DNA of 64,000 nucleotides from an uncultured Bacilli bacterium (lineage in GTDB: Bacteria > Bacillota_I > Bacilli_A > RFN20 > CAG-826). Position 1 is the first letter of the stretch. Each line of letters starts with the position of its first letter. The DNA lies in contig CAKPBC010000001.1 of NCBI GenBank assembly GCA_934140155.1, positions 620,001 through 684,000 of the forward strand, given 5' to 3'. This document shows positions 43,852 through 51,235 of the stretch, piece after piece. Made by a program: the position numbers and the translations under genes. The notes beneath the pieces were generated by a model, which worked only from the letters and a program-made list of their open reading frames with translations, searched no databases and had not been told where the DNA came from.

Positions 43852-44346
43852 ATGTTTTTTACAATTAAAGAATTTCACAAAAAACATCATACAGAACTTT
43901 TAGTGATAGAAACTATTATTCTAGTTGGACTTATGACTTTGTTTGCTTTTCTTACCAGTGAAACTATTTATAATAATGATGTGATAGAAAAATCAACATT
44001 TGGATTTAATTTTCAAAATGTTAAGATTGTTAATTTGGTGCCAGTGTTTTTAGGAACTTTACAGTTTATATGTATAATTTTGATTATCATTTTAAGAAAA
44101 TTAAAAGGTAATCCAATTTATGCCAAAAAGTGCTCGCATGGATTATTCTATTTATCTATTGGATGTTTGGTTGTTGACTTTATTTTAATGATTGTTTTCT
44201 CTAATTATATAACAATATCAGAATCTTTAGTAAAAGAAACAAGTCATAGAATTGGTTTTATTATTCAAATTGTTTTGCAAGCTCTATTAAGTTTTGACCT
44301 TTATGTTTGGAGAAGCGATTTCGGATTAGAACAATATTACGGATAG
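43852..44346 (+). CDS. Four-TM membrane protein, unknown function
   Basis: This 164-residue protein has membrane segments at about 17-40, 62-85, 95-118 and 128-150 and short loops. I do not recognise the family. GGAG lies nine bases before the ATG. It is followed by the FMN riboswitch of ribU with its own promoter, so it is likely a separate transcript. Confidence 0.65.
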   Translation: MFFTIKEFHKKHHTELLVIETIILVGLMTLFAFLTSETIYNNDVIEKSTFGFNFQNVKIVNLVPVFLGTLQFICIILIIILRKLKGNPIYAKKCSHGLFYLSIGCLVVDFILMIVFSNYITISESLVKETSHRIGFIIQIVLQALLSFDLYVWRSDFGLEQYYG

Positions 44347-44348
44347 TA

Positions 44349-44376
44349 TTGCATTTTACTAATTGCGTATTATAAT
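44349..44376 (+). promoter_or_regulatory. Promoter of the ribU transcript
   Basis: TTGCAT (44349) and TATAAT (44371) are 16 bases apart, and the riboswitch starts eight bases later. Confidence 0.75.
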
Positions 44377-44383
44377 TATAAGT

Positions 44384-44488
44384 ACTTTAGGGACAGGTGC
44401 AATTCCTTACCGGCGGTAAACTCCGCGAGCCGAGAGGTTGAACTGGTGTAATTCCAGTAGCGACAGTAAAGTCTGGATGGAAAAAGTA
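44384..44488 (+). promoter_or_regulatory. FMN riboswitch (RFN element)
   Basis: The conserved RFN segments are present in order: AGGGACAGGTGCAATTCC, ACCGGCGGTAAACTCCGCGA, GCCGAGAGG, AACTGGTGTAATTCCAGT, and GATGGAAAAAGT at the end. It controls the riboflavin transporter gene that follows. The 5' strand CTTTAGGGAC (44385-44394) is also fully complementary to the left arm of the downstream terminator, giving a simple antiterminator. Confidence 0.97.
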
Positions 44489-44500
44489 AATTTGTTTTTT

Positions 44501-44530
44501 AAGTCCCTAAAAAGAAAGGGGACTTTTTTT
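44501..44530 (+). terminator. Riboswitch expression-platform terminator
   Basis: AAGTCCC/GGGACTT with a T run lies directly before ribU ATG. The RBS AAAGGGG is in its right arm, so the hairpin can block both transcription and translation. Confidence 0.9.
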
Positions 44531-45157
44531 ATGGATTCTACTAAGCCAAAAATATTTACCACAAAATTTATGGTAAGAACTGCGATATTTTCCACTATCG
44601 CGGCAATATTATATGTTGTGCCAGGACTTCAATTTAAATTACCATTCTTTTTAGCGTTTTTAGAGGTGCATTTTGATGAAATTCCAGCGTTTATAGCCTC
44701 ATTTGCATATGGTCCGTTATGTGGAATAATGGTTTTATTAATAAAGACAATTATTAAACTACCATTTACGCATACCGCAACTGTGGGAGAATGGTTGGAT
44801 TTATTATATGGCATTGCCTTAATATTACCAGCGAGTTTGATTTATAAAAATCATCGTTCTTTAAAAGGAGCATTAATTGGTTTGTTAGTAGGATTATTAA
44901 CACATCTATTAGTAACATTTGCTTGCTCCGCTACATTCGTAATTGATATGTATACTTTCTTTTATTCAACAATTACCAGCGATCAAATCTTAGCGTTAGC
45001 GCAACAACTTAATCCTAATGTTAGCAATGTACATGCATCTATTGCATTTTATTGTTTCTTACCTTTCAATGCTTTTAAAGATGCGCTTGTAATTATAATT
45101 ACAATTATTTTATATCCAAGAATTCGTTACTTTACTGAAAAACGTTATCAAAAATAA
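44531..45157 (+). CDS. ribU: RibU, riboflavin ECF transporter substrate-binding subunit
   Basis: This 208-residue membrane protein has six membrane helices and the RibU pattern D-E-I-P-A-F-I-A-S-F-A-Y-G-P and P-F-N-A-F-K-D. It binds riboflavin and pairs with the shared EcfAT energizing module, encoded elsewhere. The FMN riboswitch upstream confirms the substrate. A longer reading from 44438 runs through the riboswitch and is rejected. Confidence 0.96.
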   Translation: MDSTKPKIFTTKFMVRTAIFSTIAAILYVVPGLQFKLPFFLAFLEVHFDEIPAFIASFAYGPLCGIMVLLIKTIIKLPFTHTATVGEWLDLLYGIALILPASLIYKNHRSLKGALIGLLVGLLTHLLVTFACSATFVIDMYTFFYSTITSDQILALAQQLNPNVSNVHASIAFYCFLPFNAFKDALVIIITIILYPRIRYFTEKRYQK

Positions 45158-45170
45158 AAAAAGAGCAAAT

Positions 45171-45216
45171 AAAAAATCCTGCATGCCATTATTTACTAGC
45201 GCAGGATTTTCTATTT
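45171..45216. terminator. Bidirectional terminator
   Basis: AAATCCTGC/GCAGGATTT (9 bp) lies between ribU (+) and ferredoxin (-) with A and T flanks. Confidence 0.9.
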
Positions 45217-45218
45217 AA

Positions 45219-45398
45219 TTATTCAACTTCAATAGCTTGAGCTGGGCAGTTGCTAGCAGCATCATTAGCTTCGTCAGTTGCTTCTTCAACGATTGCTTTT
45301 GCTTTGCCATCATCATCGAATTCGAATGATGCTGGTGCCATGCTTACGCAAAGACCACAACCAATACATAAATCTTTGTTTACTCTTACTTTTGCCAT
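45219..45398 (-). CDS. 4Fe-4S ferredoxin
   Basis: This 59-residue protein has one [4Fe-4S] motif C-I-G-C-G-L-C near the start and a fourth Cys in N-C-P-A-Q. It is acidic, fitting a monocluster ferredoxin used as a low-potential electron carrier. AAAGGAG precedes the start. It is too short to be listed among long frames, but the motif is unambiguous. Confidence 0.95.
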   Translation of the reverse strand: MAKVRVNKDLCIGCGLCVSMAPASFEFDDDGKAKAIVEEATDEANDAASNCPAQAIEVE

Positions 45399-45427
45399 TT
45401 TTCTAAACTCCTTTTTTTGATACTCAA

Positions 45428-45456
45428 ATTATACTTTATAATATGTTCTTTTTCAA
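45428..45456 (-). promoter_or_regulatory. Ferredoxin promoter
   Basis: On the minus strand TTGAAA (45456-45451) and TATAAT (45433-45428) are exactly 17 bases apart. Confidence 0.85.
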
Positions 45457-45552
45457 GATTGAAAAAATGAGAAAAAATTTCATTGATTTTTCTTTGTAAG
45501 AAAAAAATAATTAACACAAACAATTATTATTAAATGCTTATAAATTTATTCG

Positions 45553-45640
45553 TTGAAGTTACTTCAATAGTTCATTGAAGTTACATTGAAGTTGACATTG
45601 AAGTTACATTGAAGTAAGCGTTGAAGTTACATTGAAGTAA
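45553..45640 (+). repeat. TTGAAGTTAC array, seven copies, 11/12-bp alternating spacing, no gene behind it
   Basis: TTGAAG starts at 45553, 45575, 45586, 45598, 45609, 45621 and 45632; alternate gaps of 11 and 12 give a 23-bp higher-order period. The first copy is part of a palindrome TTGAAGT-T-ACTTCAA. A terminator follows at 45664. This fills most of the 346-base gap 45399-45744; the rest is AT-rich with nothing I can name. Confidence 0.85.
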
Positions 45641-45663
45641 TTAAAAATTACTAAAAAAATTAT

Positions 45664-45702
45664 AGATAGATTAATTTTTTCATTTTAATCTATCTTTTTT
45701 AT
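45664..45702 (+). terminator. Strong intrinsic terminator without an upstream gene
   Basis: AGATAGATTAA/TTAATCTATCT is a perfect 11-bp stem with a 10-base loop and a T tail. The nearest upstream plus-strand gene (ribU) has its own terminator 450 bases before, so this ends an unseen transcript, a deleted gene or a leader. Confidence 0.8.
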
Positions 45703-45744
45703 TTTAATTCTATTAAAATAGTTAACGAACGGAGGATGGTAAAA

Positions 45745-46095
45745 ATGGAACGAGAAACACGTGAAAAAAAATATGCCAAACTTCGTGATGAGATAGAAAA
45801 TATTGACACCACAATATTAGAGAATATGGAAAGAAATAGAAATGAAAAAAAGTCTTCTATTTTAAAAGAATCAATGCAACATTTAGCTAATGCTAAACAA
45901 GTTGGAACGAATTCTAATGATCTTTCTATTGAAGAAATTTTAAAAGCTCATACTGAGTATGTAAGTGTTAATAAAAAAGATAATCATAAACAAAATTTTA
46001 AGGAAAAAAGACTTAAGAACATTTTGTGTGTGGCTATTTGTATTATTCTTGTAATTGTTATTACAATTGTAATTATCTCGATTTTTAGGAGGTAA
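45745..46095 (+). CDS. Coiled-coil protein with C-terminal membrane anchor
   Basis: This 116-residue protein is charged and helical in residues 1-90 and has one membrane segment at about 92-113 ending in F-R-R, so it is tail-anchored. RBS GGAGG is nine bases before ATG 45745; the ATG at 45736 touches the RBS. It precedes cmk by five bases, so it belongs to the cmk-der transcript. Function unknown. Confidence 0.7.
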   Translation: MERETREKKYAKLRDEIENIDTTILENMERNRNEKKSSILKESMQHLANAKQVGTNSNDLSIEEILKAHTEYVSVNKKDNHKQNFKEKRLKNILCVAICIILVIVITIVIISIFRR

Positions 46096-46100
46096 CTATT

Positions 46101-46775
46101 ATGAAAAAAATCGCTATTGCTATTGATGGACCTGCCGCAGCGGGTAAATCCACTATCGCAAAAAGAATTGCTAAAAAATTAGGATTCACTTATATCGATA
46201 CTGGCGCTATGTATCGTGCTTTTACATATTATGTATTAAAAAACGGAATTGACCCACAAAATGAAGAAGCATCTTGTGCAGTAATCGATAAAGTTGATAT
46301 TAAACTACTTCCTAATGATCATGTTTTATGTAACGATGAAGATGTAACTACTGTTATTAGAGAAAATGAAGTATCAAGAAACGTTTCTTATATTGCTTCT
46401 TATAAGGCAATTAGACTTGCAATGGTTGATGCTCAAAGAAAAATGGCAGAATCAACATCAGTAGTTATGGATGGAAGAGATATCGGTACATATGTATTAC
46501 CAAATGCCGAAGTAAAAATTTATCAAGTTGCATCAGTAGAAGCTCGTGCTGAAAGACGTTTAAAAGAAAATCAAGAGAAAAATATTCCGTGTGACTTAGA
46601 AAGTTTAATTAAAGATATTGAAAGAAGAGACTATATTGACTCTCATCGTGACTTTGCTCCTTTATGCAAAGCAGATGATGCAATTTTATTAGATACATCG
46701 TATATGACAATTGAAGAAGTTGTTGAAGAAGTGTTAAATATTATTGCCACTAAGGTAGGTAATATCAATGGCTAA
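46101..46775 (+). CDS. cmk: Cytidylate kinase
   Basis: This 224-residue enzyme phosphorylates CMP and dCMP. The P-loop G-P-A-A-A-G-K-S-T, Y-I-D-T-G-A-M-Y-R-A and M-D-G-R-D-I-G-T are all present. It overlaps der by eight bases, the common cmk-der pairing in Firmicutes with rpsA missing. Confidence 0.96.
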   Translation: MKKIAIAIDGPAAAGKSTIAKRIAKKLGFTYIDTGAMYRAFTYYVLKNGIDPQNEEASCAVIDKVDIKLLPNDHVLCNDEDVTTVIRENEVSRNVSYIASYKAIRLAMVDAQRKMAESTSVVMDGRDIGTYVLPNAEVKIYQVASVEARAERRLKENQEKNIPCDLESLIKDIERRDYIDSHRDFAPLCKADDAILLDTSYMTIEEVVEEVLNIIATKVGNING

Positions 46776-48075
46776 TGGTATTGTTGCAGTAGTGGGTTCA
46801 CCTAATGTTGGTAAGTCAACTATCTTTAATCGAATTGTGGGTAAACGTCAATCTATCGTTGATGATGCAAGTGGTATAACTCGTGATCGAATTTATGCTA
46901 AAGCTAGTTGGTTAACAAAAGACTTTTCTATAGTTGATACTGGTGGAGTAGAATTAGAAAATCAACCATTCCAAAAACAAATTCGTGCTCAAGTAGAAAT
47001 TGCTTTACAAGAAGCTGATGTTATTTTATTTGTAGTAGATGGAAAAGTAGGCGTTACTAGAGAAGATCAAATAGTGGCTAGAATGCTTTATAAATCTAAT
47101 AAACCAGTCGTTTTAGCGGTTAATAAAATTGATTCAGTAGAGCAAATGGATAATATTCATGAATTCTATGCTTTAGGACTTGGTGAACCAATCGCGGTAT
47201 CTGGATCTCATGGTATTGGTATTGGTGATATTTTAGATAGAATTATTGCTTATTTACCAAACAAAACGATAAATGAAAAAGAAAACGTCATATCTTTTTC
47301 CCTTATTGGACGTCCAAATGTTGGGAAATCTAGTTTGGTTAATGCCATATTAAATCAAAATCGTGTTATTGTATCTAATGTTGAAGGAACAACAAGAGAT
47401 GCCGTTGATACACCTTTTAAAAGAGATGGAAAAGACTATGTGATTATTGATACCGCTGGTCTTAAAAAACGTGGAAAAATTTATGAAGCAGTTGATAAAT
47501 ATAGTGCTTTAAGAGCATTAAGCGCAATTGATAGAAGCCAAATTGTTTTACTTGTTATTGATGCTGAAACTGGTATCCAAGAACAAGATAAGCATGTAGT
47601 TGGTTATGCTATAGAAGCAAAAAAATCTATCATTATTGTTGTGAATAAATGGGATACTGTTGAAAAAAATGAAAAGACCATGGCAGAATTTACCAAAAAA
47701 GTTCGTGATGAATTTAAGTTCTTAGATTACGCTCCGATTGTATTTGTATCAGCGTTAACAAAATCAAGAATAAGTACAATTTATGATGAAATTGATGCTT
47801 GTTACGAAGCATTTAATACTCGTGTAGCGACATCAGTGTTAAATGAAGTTATGCAAGATGCGCAAATTATGAATCCTGCCCCATATTTCAATGGCGGTAG
47901 AATTAGAATTTATTTTGCTAATCAAGTAAGTGTATGTCCTCCAACATTCGTCTTATTTGTAAATGATCCAACATTCATGCATTTCTCTTATAGCAGATAT
48001 ATTGAAAATCGTTTAAGAGATACATTTAATTTCTCAGGAACACCAATTAGTATTATTTGCCGCGAAAGAAAATAA
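46768..48075 (+). CDS. der: Der (EngA), ribosome assembly GTPase
   Basis: This 435-residue protein has two tandem GTPase domains (Walker A G-S-P-N-V-G-K-S-T at 8-16 and G-R-P-N-V-G-K-S-S near 182) with N-K-x-D motifs and a C-terminal KH-like domain (R-I-Y-F-A-N-Q-V...P-P-T-F). It is essential for 50S assembly. Confidence 0.97.
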   Translation: MANGIVAVVGSPNVGKSTIFNRIVGKRQSIVDDASGITRDRIYAKASWLTKDFSIVDTGGVELENQPFQKQIRAQVEIALQEADVILFVVDGKVGVTREDQIVARMLYKSNKPVVLAVNKIDSVEQMDNIHEFYALGLGEPIAVSGSHGIGIGDILDRIIAYLPNKTINEKENVISFSLIGRPNVGKSSLVNAILNQNRVIVSNVEGTTRDAVDTPFKRDGKDYVIIDTAGLKKRGKIYEAVDKYSALRALSAIDRSQIVLLVIDAETGIQEQDKHVVGYAIEAKKSIIIVVNKWDTVEKNEKTMAEFTKKVRDEFKFLDYAPIVFVSALTKSRISTIYDEIDACYEAFNTRVATSVLNEVMQDAQIMNPAPYFNGGRIRIYFANQVSVCPPTFVLFVNDPTFMHFSYSRYIENRLRDTFNFSGTPISIICRERK

Positions 48076-48102
48076 CAAATTTAAACTTACCCGCATATTA
48101 TA
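48075..48102 (+). promoter_or_regulatory. Candidate sigma-K-type promoter of spoVIF
   Basis: AC at 48075 and CATATTATA at 48094-48102 are 17 bases apart, the same arrangement as before the yjcZ-like genes at 27026. Confidence 0.5.
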
Positions 48103-48117
48103 TTTTGGGTGAGAAAT

Positions 48118-48354
48118 ATGGATGATTCAATTTTTGATAAGGTAGAAAAGAAAACTAATGTAAAGAAAGAAGATATATTAAAGTTAGCTAAGTCAATATC
48201 TGGTAAAGATTTGAATGATGAAAGGGTTCTTCGATCTTTAATTAAAGATGTAGCGCGTCTTGCAAATAAACCAGTATCAAAAGAAAAAGAAGAAAAAATT
48301 ATTAATGCGGTTAAAAAAGATAAAATTCCAAAAAATCTTAATAAGATAATATAA
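48118..48354 (+). CDS. spoVIF: SpoVIF-like sporulation protein
   Basis: This 78-residue protein matches the stage VI sporulation protein F family: F-D-K-V-E-K-K-T-N-V-K-K-E-D-I-L-K-L-A, V-R/L-R-S-L-I-K-D-V-A-R-L-A-N-K-P-V-S-K-E-K. In Bacillus it is needed for late spore coat assembly. GGGTGAG precedes ATG 48118; GTG 48109 is inside it. Confidence 0.85.
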   Translation: MDDSIFDKVEKKTNVKKEDILKLAKSISGKDLNDERVLRSLIKDVARLANKPVSKEKEEKIINAVKKDKIPKNLNKII

Positions 48355-48360
48355 TTATAA

Positions 48361-48389
48361 AGTCTAACTCAAGTGGTTAGGCTTTTTTC
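48361..48389 (+). terminator. Intrinsic terminator
   Basis: AGTCTAAC/GTTAGGCT (one wobble) with six T. Confidence 0.9.
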
Positions 48390-48437
48390 TTATTTAATGG
48401 GCACATACTTTATACTGCGATTTATTTAAATGTTATA

Positions 48438-48478
48438 TCACTGAAGAAAAATGCAATAATTGCAAAAAAATTCAGTGA
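48438..48478. repeat. Inverted repeat TCACTGAA/TTCAGTGA
   Basis: Perfect 8-base arms enclose 25 bases that hold a second small palindrome (TGCAAT-A-ATTGCA). No T tail follows, so it is not a terminator. It lies in the gap before the antitoxin gene. Confidence 0.6.
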
Positions 48479-48530
48479 CATTATAAAATATAGATACTAA
48501 AATGAAATAAGAATCAAACGAATTGTATTA

Positions 48531-48595
48531 CAAATGATGACAAATGATGACAAAAAATTGATTTTGTTGTAAAAAATGAATTCTAATAATATTAG
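48531..48595 (+). promoter_or_regulatory. Antitoxin promoter with 10-bp repeat and palindromic operator
   Basis: CAAATGATGA occurs twice plus four bases from 48531. TTGTTG and TAATAT boxes 17 bases apart follow, and CTAATA-A-TATTAG at 48583-48595 is a palindrome over the -10 box, as in autoregulated toxin-antitoxin promoters. Confidence 0.5.
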
Positions 48596-48611
48596 AAAGA
48601 GAGTGGAAAAT

Positions 48612-48893
48612 ATGGCAAGTACTTTTATTCGATTTAGGGTTGATGAAGATTTAAAAATTGAAGCATCATTAATTTGTAAGAAGTTAGGAATTGATTTACA
48701 AACATATATGAGAATGTGTTTATGTCGTTTGGTATCTAACAAGGGAATTCCTTTTGATATGATTTTAAAAGATGAAACTGAATCAAAAGGAATAGAAGCT
48801 TTGTTAAAAATGAATAGTATTTCTGAAAAATATAATAATTCTGAAATGACTATTGATGAAATCAATAATGAAATTAATGAGGCACGAAAATGA
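48612..48893 (+). CDS. RelB/DinJ-type antitoxin
   Basis: This 93-residue protein has an N-terminal ribbon-helix-helix (I-R-F-R-V-D-E-D-L-K) and L-G-I-D-L-Q-T-Y-M-R-M, the DinJ/RelB pattern, with a toxin-binding acidic tail. ATG 48612 with GAGTGG is chosen over 48576. It ends in TGA, the only intact gene here to do so. The toxin gene expected next is reduced to a short scrap. Confidence 0.85.
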   Translation: MASTFIRFRVDEDLKIEASLICKKLGIDLQTYMRMCLCRLVSNKGIPFDMILKDETESKGIEALLKMNSISEKYNNSEMTIDEINNEINEARK

Positions 48894-48946
48894 AATATTA
48901 TGTTGCTATTTTGAAAAATTATGCGCTTGTTATTAAAACAATTTGA
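48890..48946 (+). pseudogene. Scrap of a toxin gene
   Basis: An ATG overlapping the antitoxin stop (ATGA) starts an 18-residue frame (M-K-Y-Y-V-A-I-L...) and then stops. The position and opening residues fit a RelE/YafQ-type toxin gene truncated by deletion. Too short to identify. Confidence 0.4.
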
Positions 48947-49006
48947 AGAACAAATTGATTAGTAATTATCAAATTTATTAATAATACTAATTTGTTGTTC
49001 TTTTTT
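48946..49006 (+). terminator. Probable terminator
   Basis: ACAAATTGATTAG and CTAATTTGTTGT are imperfectly complementary around an AT-rich loop, with eight T after. Confidence 0.6.
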
Positions 49007-49054
49007 TATTTACTCCCTCATATCTATTAATAGCGATATTTAGGAGGTTATTTT

Positions 49055-50533
49055 ATGGAGACTCTTTCGGTATTAAAAGATATTGGGCTTCGTGGAAATG
49101 GTGATATTTATTTAGGAGTAGTGGGACCAGTACGTGTTGGTAAATCAACATTTATTAAAAGATTTATGGAAGTATTAGTTATTCCTCATATTAAAAATGA
49201 GGATGATAAAAAAAGAGCGTTAGATGAATTACCGCAATCGGGAATTGGTAAAACAATTATGACAATGGAACCTAAATTTGTTCCATCTAATGCTGTTGAG
49301 ATTTTAGTGGAAGAAAACTTAACAGTAAAAGTAAGATTAATTGATTGCGTGGGTTATATTATTGAAAATGCGCAAGGATATTTAGAAGATGGAAAAATGC
49401 GCATGGTTAAGACACCATGGTTTAGTGAAACTATACCTTTTGATGATGCCGCAAAAATCGGCACTCAAAAAGTAATTAAAGAACATTCCACTTTAGGTAT
49501 TTGTGTTTTAAGTGATGGAACAATTAATGAATTTACTCGTGATGATTATAGAAATAGTGAAGAACAAGTCATTGAAGAATTAAAATCAATTGATCGTCCT
49601 TTTGTTATTGTCTTAAATTCTAAAACTCCAACTACCGATGCAACTAATAAAATCAAACAGGAATTAGAAGCAAAATATAACGTTCCTGTTATTCCGCTTA
49701 ATGTAGAAGAAATGAGTGAAAATGATGCAACGGAAGTATTGCGTGAAGCATTATTCCAATATCCAATAGCAAATATTGATGTAGCTTTACCTAATTGGGT
49801 AAGTCAATTAGATGAGGAACATTATATTAAGCAAAGTGTTAACAATACGATTGAGGAAGCCATGAATAGCGCTCGTACAATTAGAGATGTTAATAATATT
49901 AATGAAGTGCTTAAGAATAATGAATATATCTCTAACGCTTCCATTAGTAATGTTGATACTGGAACAGGTGTTGTTACTATCCAAATGGATGTAAAAGACG
50001 GCTTATATGAAACAGTATTAAAAGAACTTGTTGGTTGTGAAATTTCTGATAAAGCACAGTTAATTGCGGTTTTAACGGAATTTACAAAAGCTAAAAAAGA
50101 ATATGAAATCATTGGTGGAGCCCTAAAGATGGCGGAAACCACAGGATATGGATTCTCAAATGCTAGCTTAAGTAATATGAAAATCGAAAAACCAGTTATT
50201 ACTAAAACTGGTAACAGATATGGAATAAAAGTGAAGGCATTAGCGTCAACTTATCATATTATTAAAGTTGATTTAGAAACATCATTTGAACCTACTTTAG
50301 GATCAAAAATGCAAAGCGATTATTTCTTAGATTATTTGTTGAAAGCTTATGATGAAGATCCTAATAAAATATTAGATTGTGAGATATTTGGCCAAAAATT
50401 CGGTGATATTATAAAGGCCGGAATTACTGGTAAATTAGCAACATTACCTGAACCAGTAAAAGTTAAACTCCAACAACTAATTAAGACTATTTCTAATAAA
50501 GGCAAATCTAATTTAATAGCATTTGTATTCTAA
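49055..50533 (+). CDS. spoIVA: SpoIVA, spore coat morphogenetic ATPase
   Basis: This 492-residue protein has full SpoIVA length with the N-terminal L-K-D-I-G-L-R-G-N-G-D-I-Y and Walker A G-P-V-R-V-G-K-S-T, and the C-terminal N-L-I-A-F-V-F needed for localization. It polymerizes on the forespore as coat basement layer. AGGAGG precedes ATG. It proves that the host forms spores or descends from a spore former. Confidence 0.97.
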   Translation: METLSVLKDIGLRGNGDIYLGVVGPVRVGKSTFIKRFMEVLVIPHIKNEDDKKRALDELPQSGIGKTIMTMEPKFVPSNAVEILVEENLTVKVRLIDCVGYIIENAQGYLEDGKMRMVKTPWFSETIPFDDAAKIGTQKVIKEHSTLGICVLSDGTINEFTRDDYRNSEEQVIEELKSIDRPFVIVLNSKTPTTDATNKIKQELEAKYNVPVIPLNVEEMSENDATEVLREALFQYPIANIDVALPNWVSQLDEEHYIKQSVNNTIEEAMNSARTIRDVNNINEVLKNNEYISNASISNVDTGTGVVTIQMDVKDGLYETVLKELVGCEISDKAQLIAVLTEFTKAKKEYEIIGGALKMAETTGYGFSNASLSNMKIEKPVITKTGNRYGIKVKALASTYHIIKVDLETSFEPTLGSKMQSDYFLDYLLKAYDEDPNKILDCEIFGQKFGDIIKAGITGKLATLPEPVKVKLQQLIKTISNKGKSNLIAFVF

Positions 50534-50535
50534 CA

Positions 50536-50569
50536 AAAATCCAGCGGATATTTAATTCGCTGGATTTTA
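50536..50569 (+). terminator. Intrinsic terminator
   Basis: AAAATCCAGCG/CGCTGGATTTT, an 11-bp perfect stem, follows spoIVA at once. Confidence 0.92.
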
Positions 50570-50728
50570 AACACTAGTAATGGCCTAACTTTTAAGATGT
50601 AAACTATCATACGATTTTTAACCTGGTTCGGAACAGCTAATATTAGTTGATTTCCAACTACACATTAATTATATTCTTTTAACAAAAAATTAAAAGTAAA
50701 TATTTTAAATTTAATTCACCTCAGTAAA

Positions 50729-50764
50729 AATATTGTTGCAAATATTGTTGCAGATAATGTTGCA
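50729..50764 (+). repeat. 12-bp repeat AATATTGTTGCA, three copies, before an AlbA_2 remnant
   Basis: Two exact copies and one with two changes lie head to tail from 50729, ending 33 bases before the AlbA_2-like ATG at 50798. A TTGCAA/TAATAG pair in the last copy and beyond could be a promoter. In one frame it would read N-I-V-A-N-I-V-A, like the four-residue linkers of this family. The gap 50570-50728 holds nothing else I can name. Confidence 0.8.
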
Positions 50765-50797
50765 AAGTGATGCATTATATTTGTAATAGTGATATGT

Positions 50798-51089
50798 ATG
50801 TTTAAAACAAACAATGTAGAGTTTAAAATAGAATTAAATAATAAATTTGAAAAAGAGGTAGTTGGCTTTCTTAATTCTAAATGTAGACATATTTTTATTT
50901 GAATAAATGATGATGACTCAATATATGGCGTTGGATAATATTGATGATTTGTAATTAATAATAAAAGATAGAAACAAGTATAATATTGCGTTATCCTTAA
51001 TTTAATTTTTTTGAATAATTTTAGAAGAAAAAAACTATTTATATAGAGTTGGCTCTAATAAAACAGGGTATTGGAAAATCAATAAATAG
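50798..51089 (+). pseudogene. AlbA_2 family gene remnant with both ends
   Basis: The frame opens with V-E-F-K-I-E-L-N-N-K-F-E-K-E-V-V-G-F-L-N-S-K, the first helix and strand of AlbA_2. After an in-frame TGA at 50900 I-N-D-D-D-S-I-Y-G-V-G continues, then frameshifts. The end, L-Y-R-V-G-S-N-K-T-G-Y-W, is the usual C-terminus. The middle (about 300 residues) is missing. This is an internally deleted gene. Confidence 0.8.
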
Positions 51090-51127
51090 TTTTAGTAAAA
51101 TATGTTAAGTCTAATTTAATATAAAAC

Positions 51128-51196
51128 GCCAAATCACCGAAAAATATTTTGCCAAATCACCGAAAAATATTTTGCCAAATCACCGAAAAAGTTGAC
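51128..51196 (+). repeat. Three 23-bp direct repeats before a DUF4143 ATPase gene
   Basis: The 23-base unit starting GCCAAATCACCGAAAAATAT begins at 51128, 51151 and 51174; the third copy runs into the -35 box TTGACA. The sequence is unrelated to the arrays at 41738 or 43331. Confidence 0.92.
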
Positions 51197-51220
51197 ACAA
51201 GGCTTGATATTTTATAAAAT
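51192..51220 (+). promoter_or_regulatory. Promoter of the ATPase gene, abutting the repeats
   Basis: TTGACA (51192) and TAAAAT (51215) are 17 bases apart. The third repeat overlaps the -35 box, so a repeat-binding protein would compete with RNA polymerase or touch it. Confidence 0.75.
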
Positions 51221-51235
51221 AACTAAGGTGATTAT

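Noticed and set aside
44438..44530. N-terminal extension of RibU through the riboswitch
   Set aside because: The frame is open by chance over the FMN aptamer; the start at 44531 follows the regulatory hairpin and gives the normal RibU length.
45553..45640. Possible CRISPR or iteron-type replication origin
   Set aside because: The spacing is 11/12 bp with no spacers, and no replication initiator gene or AT-rich melting region with DnaA boxes is adjacent.
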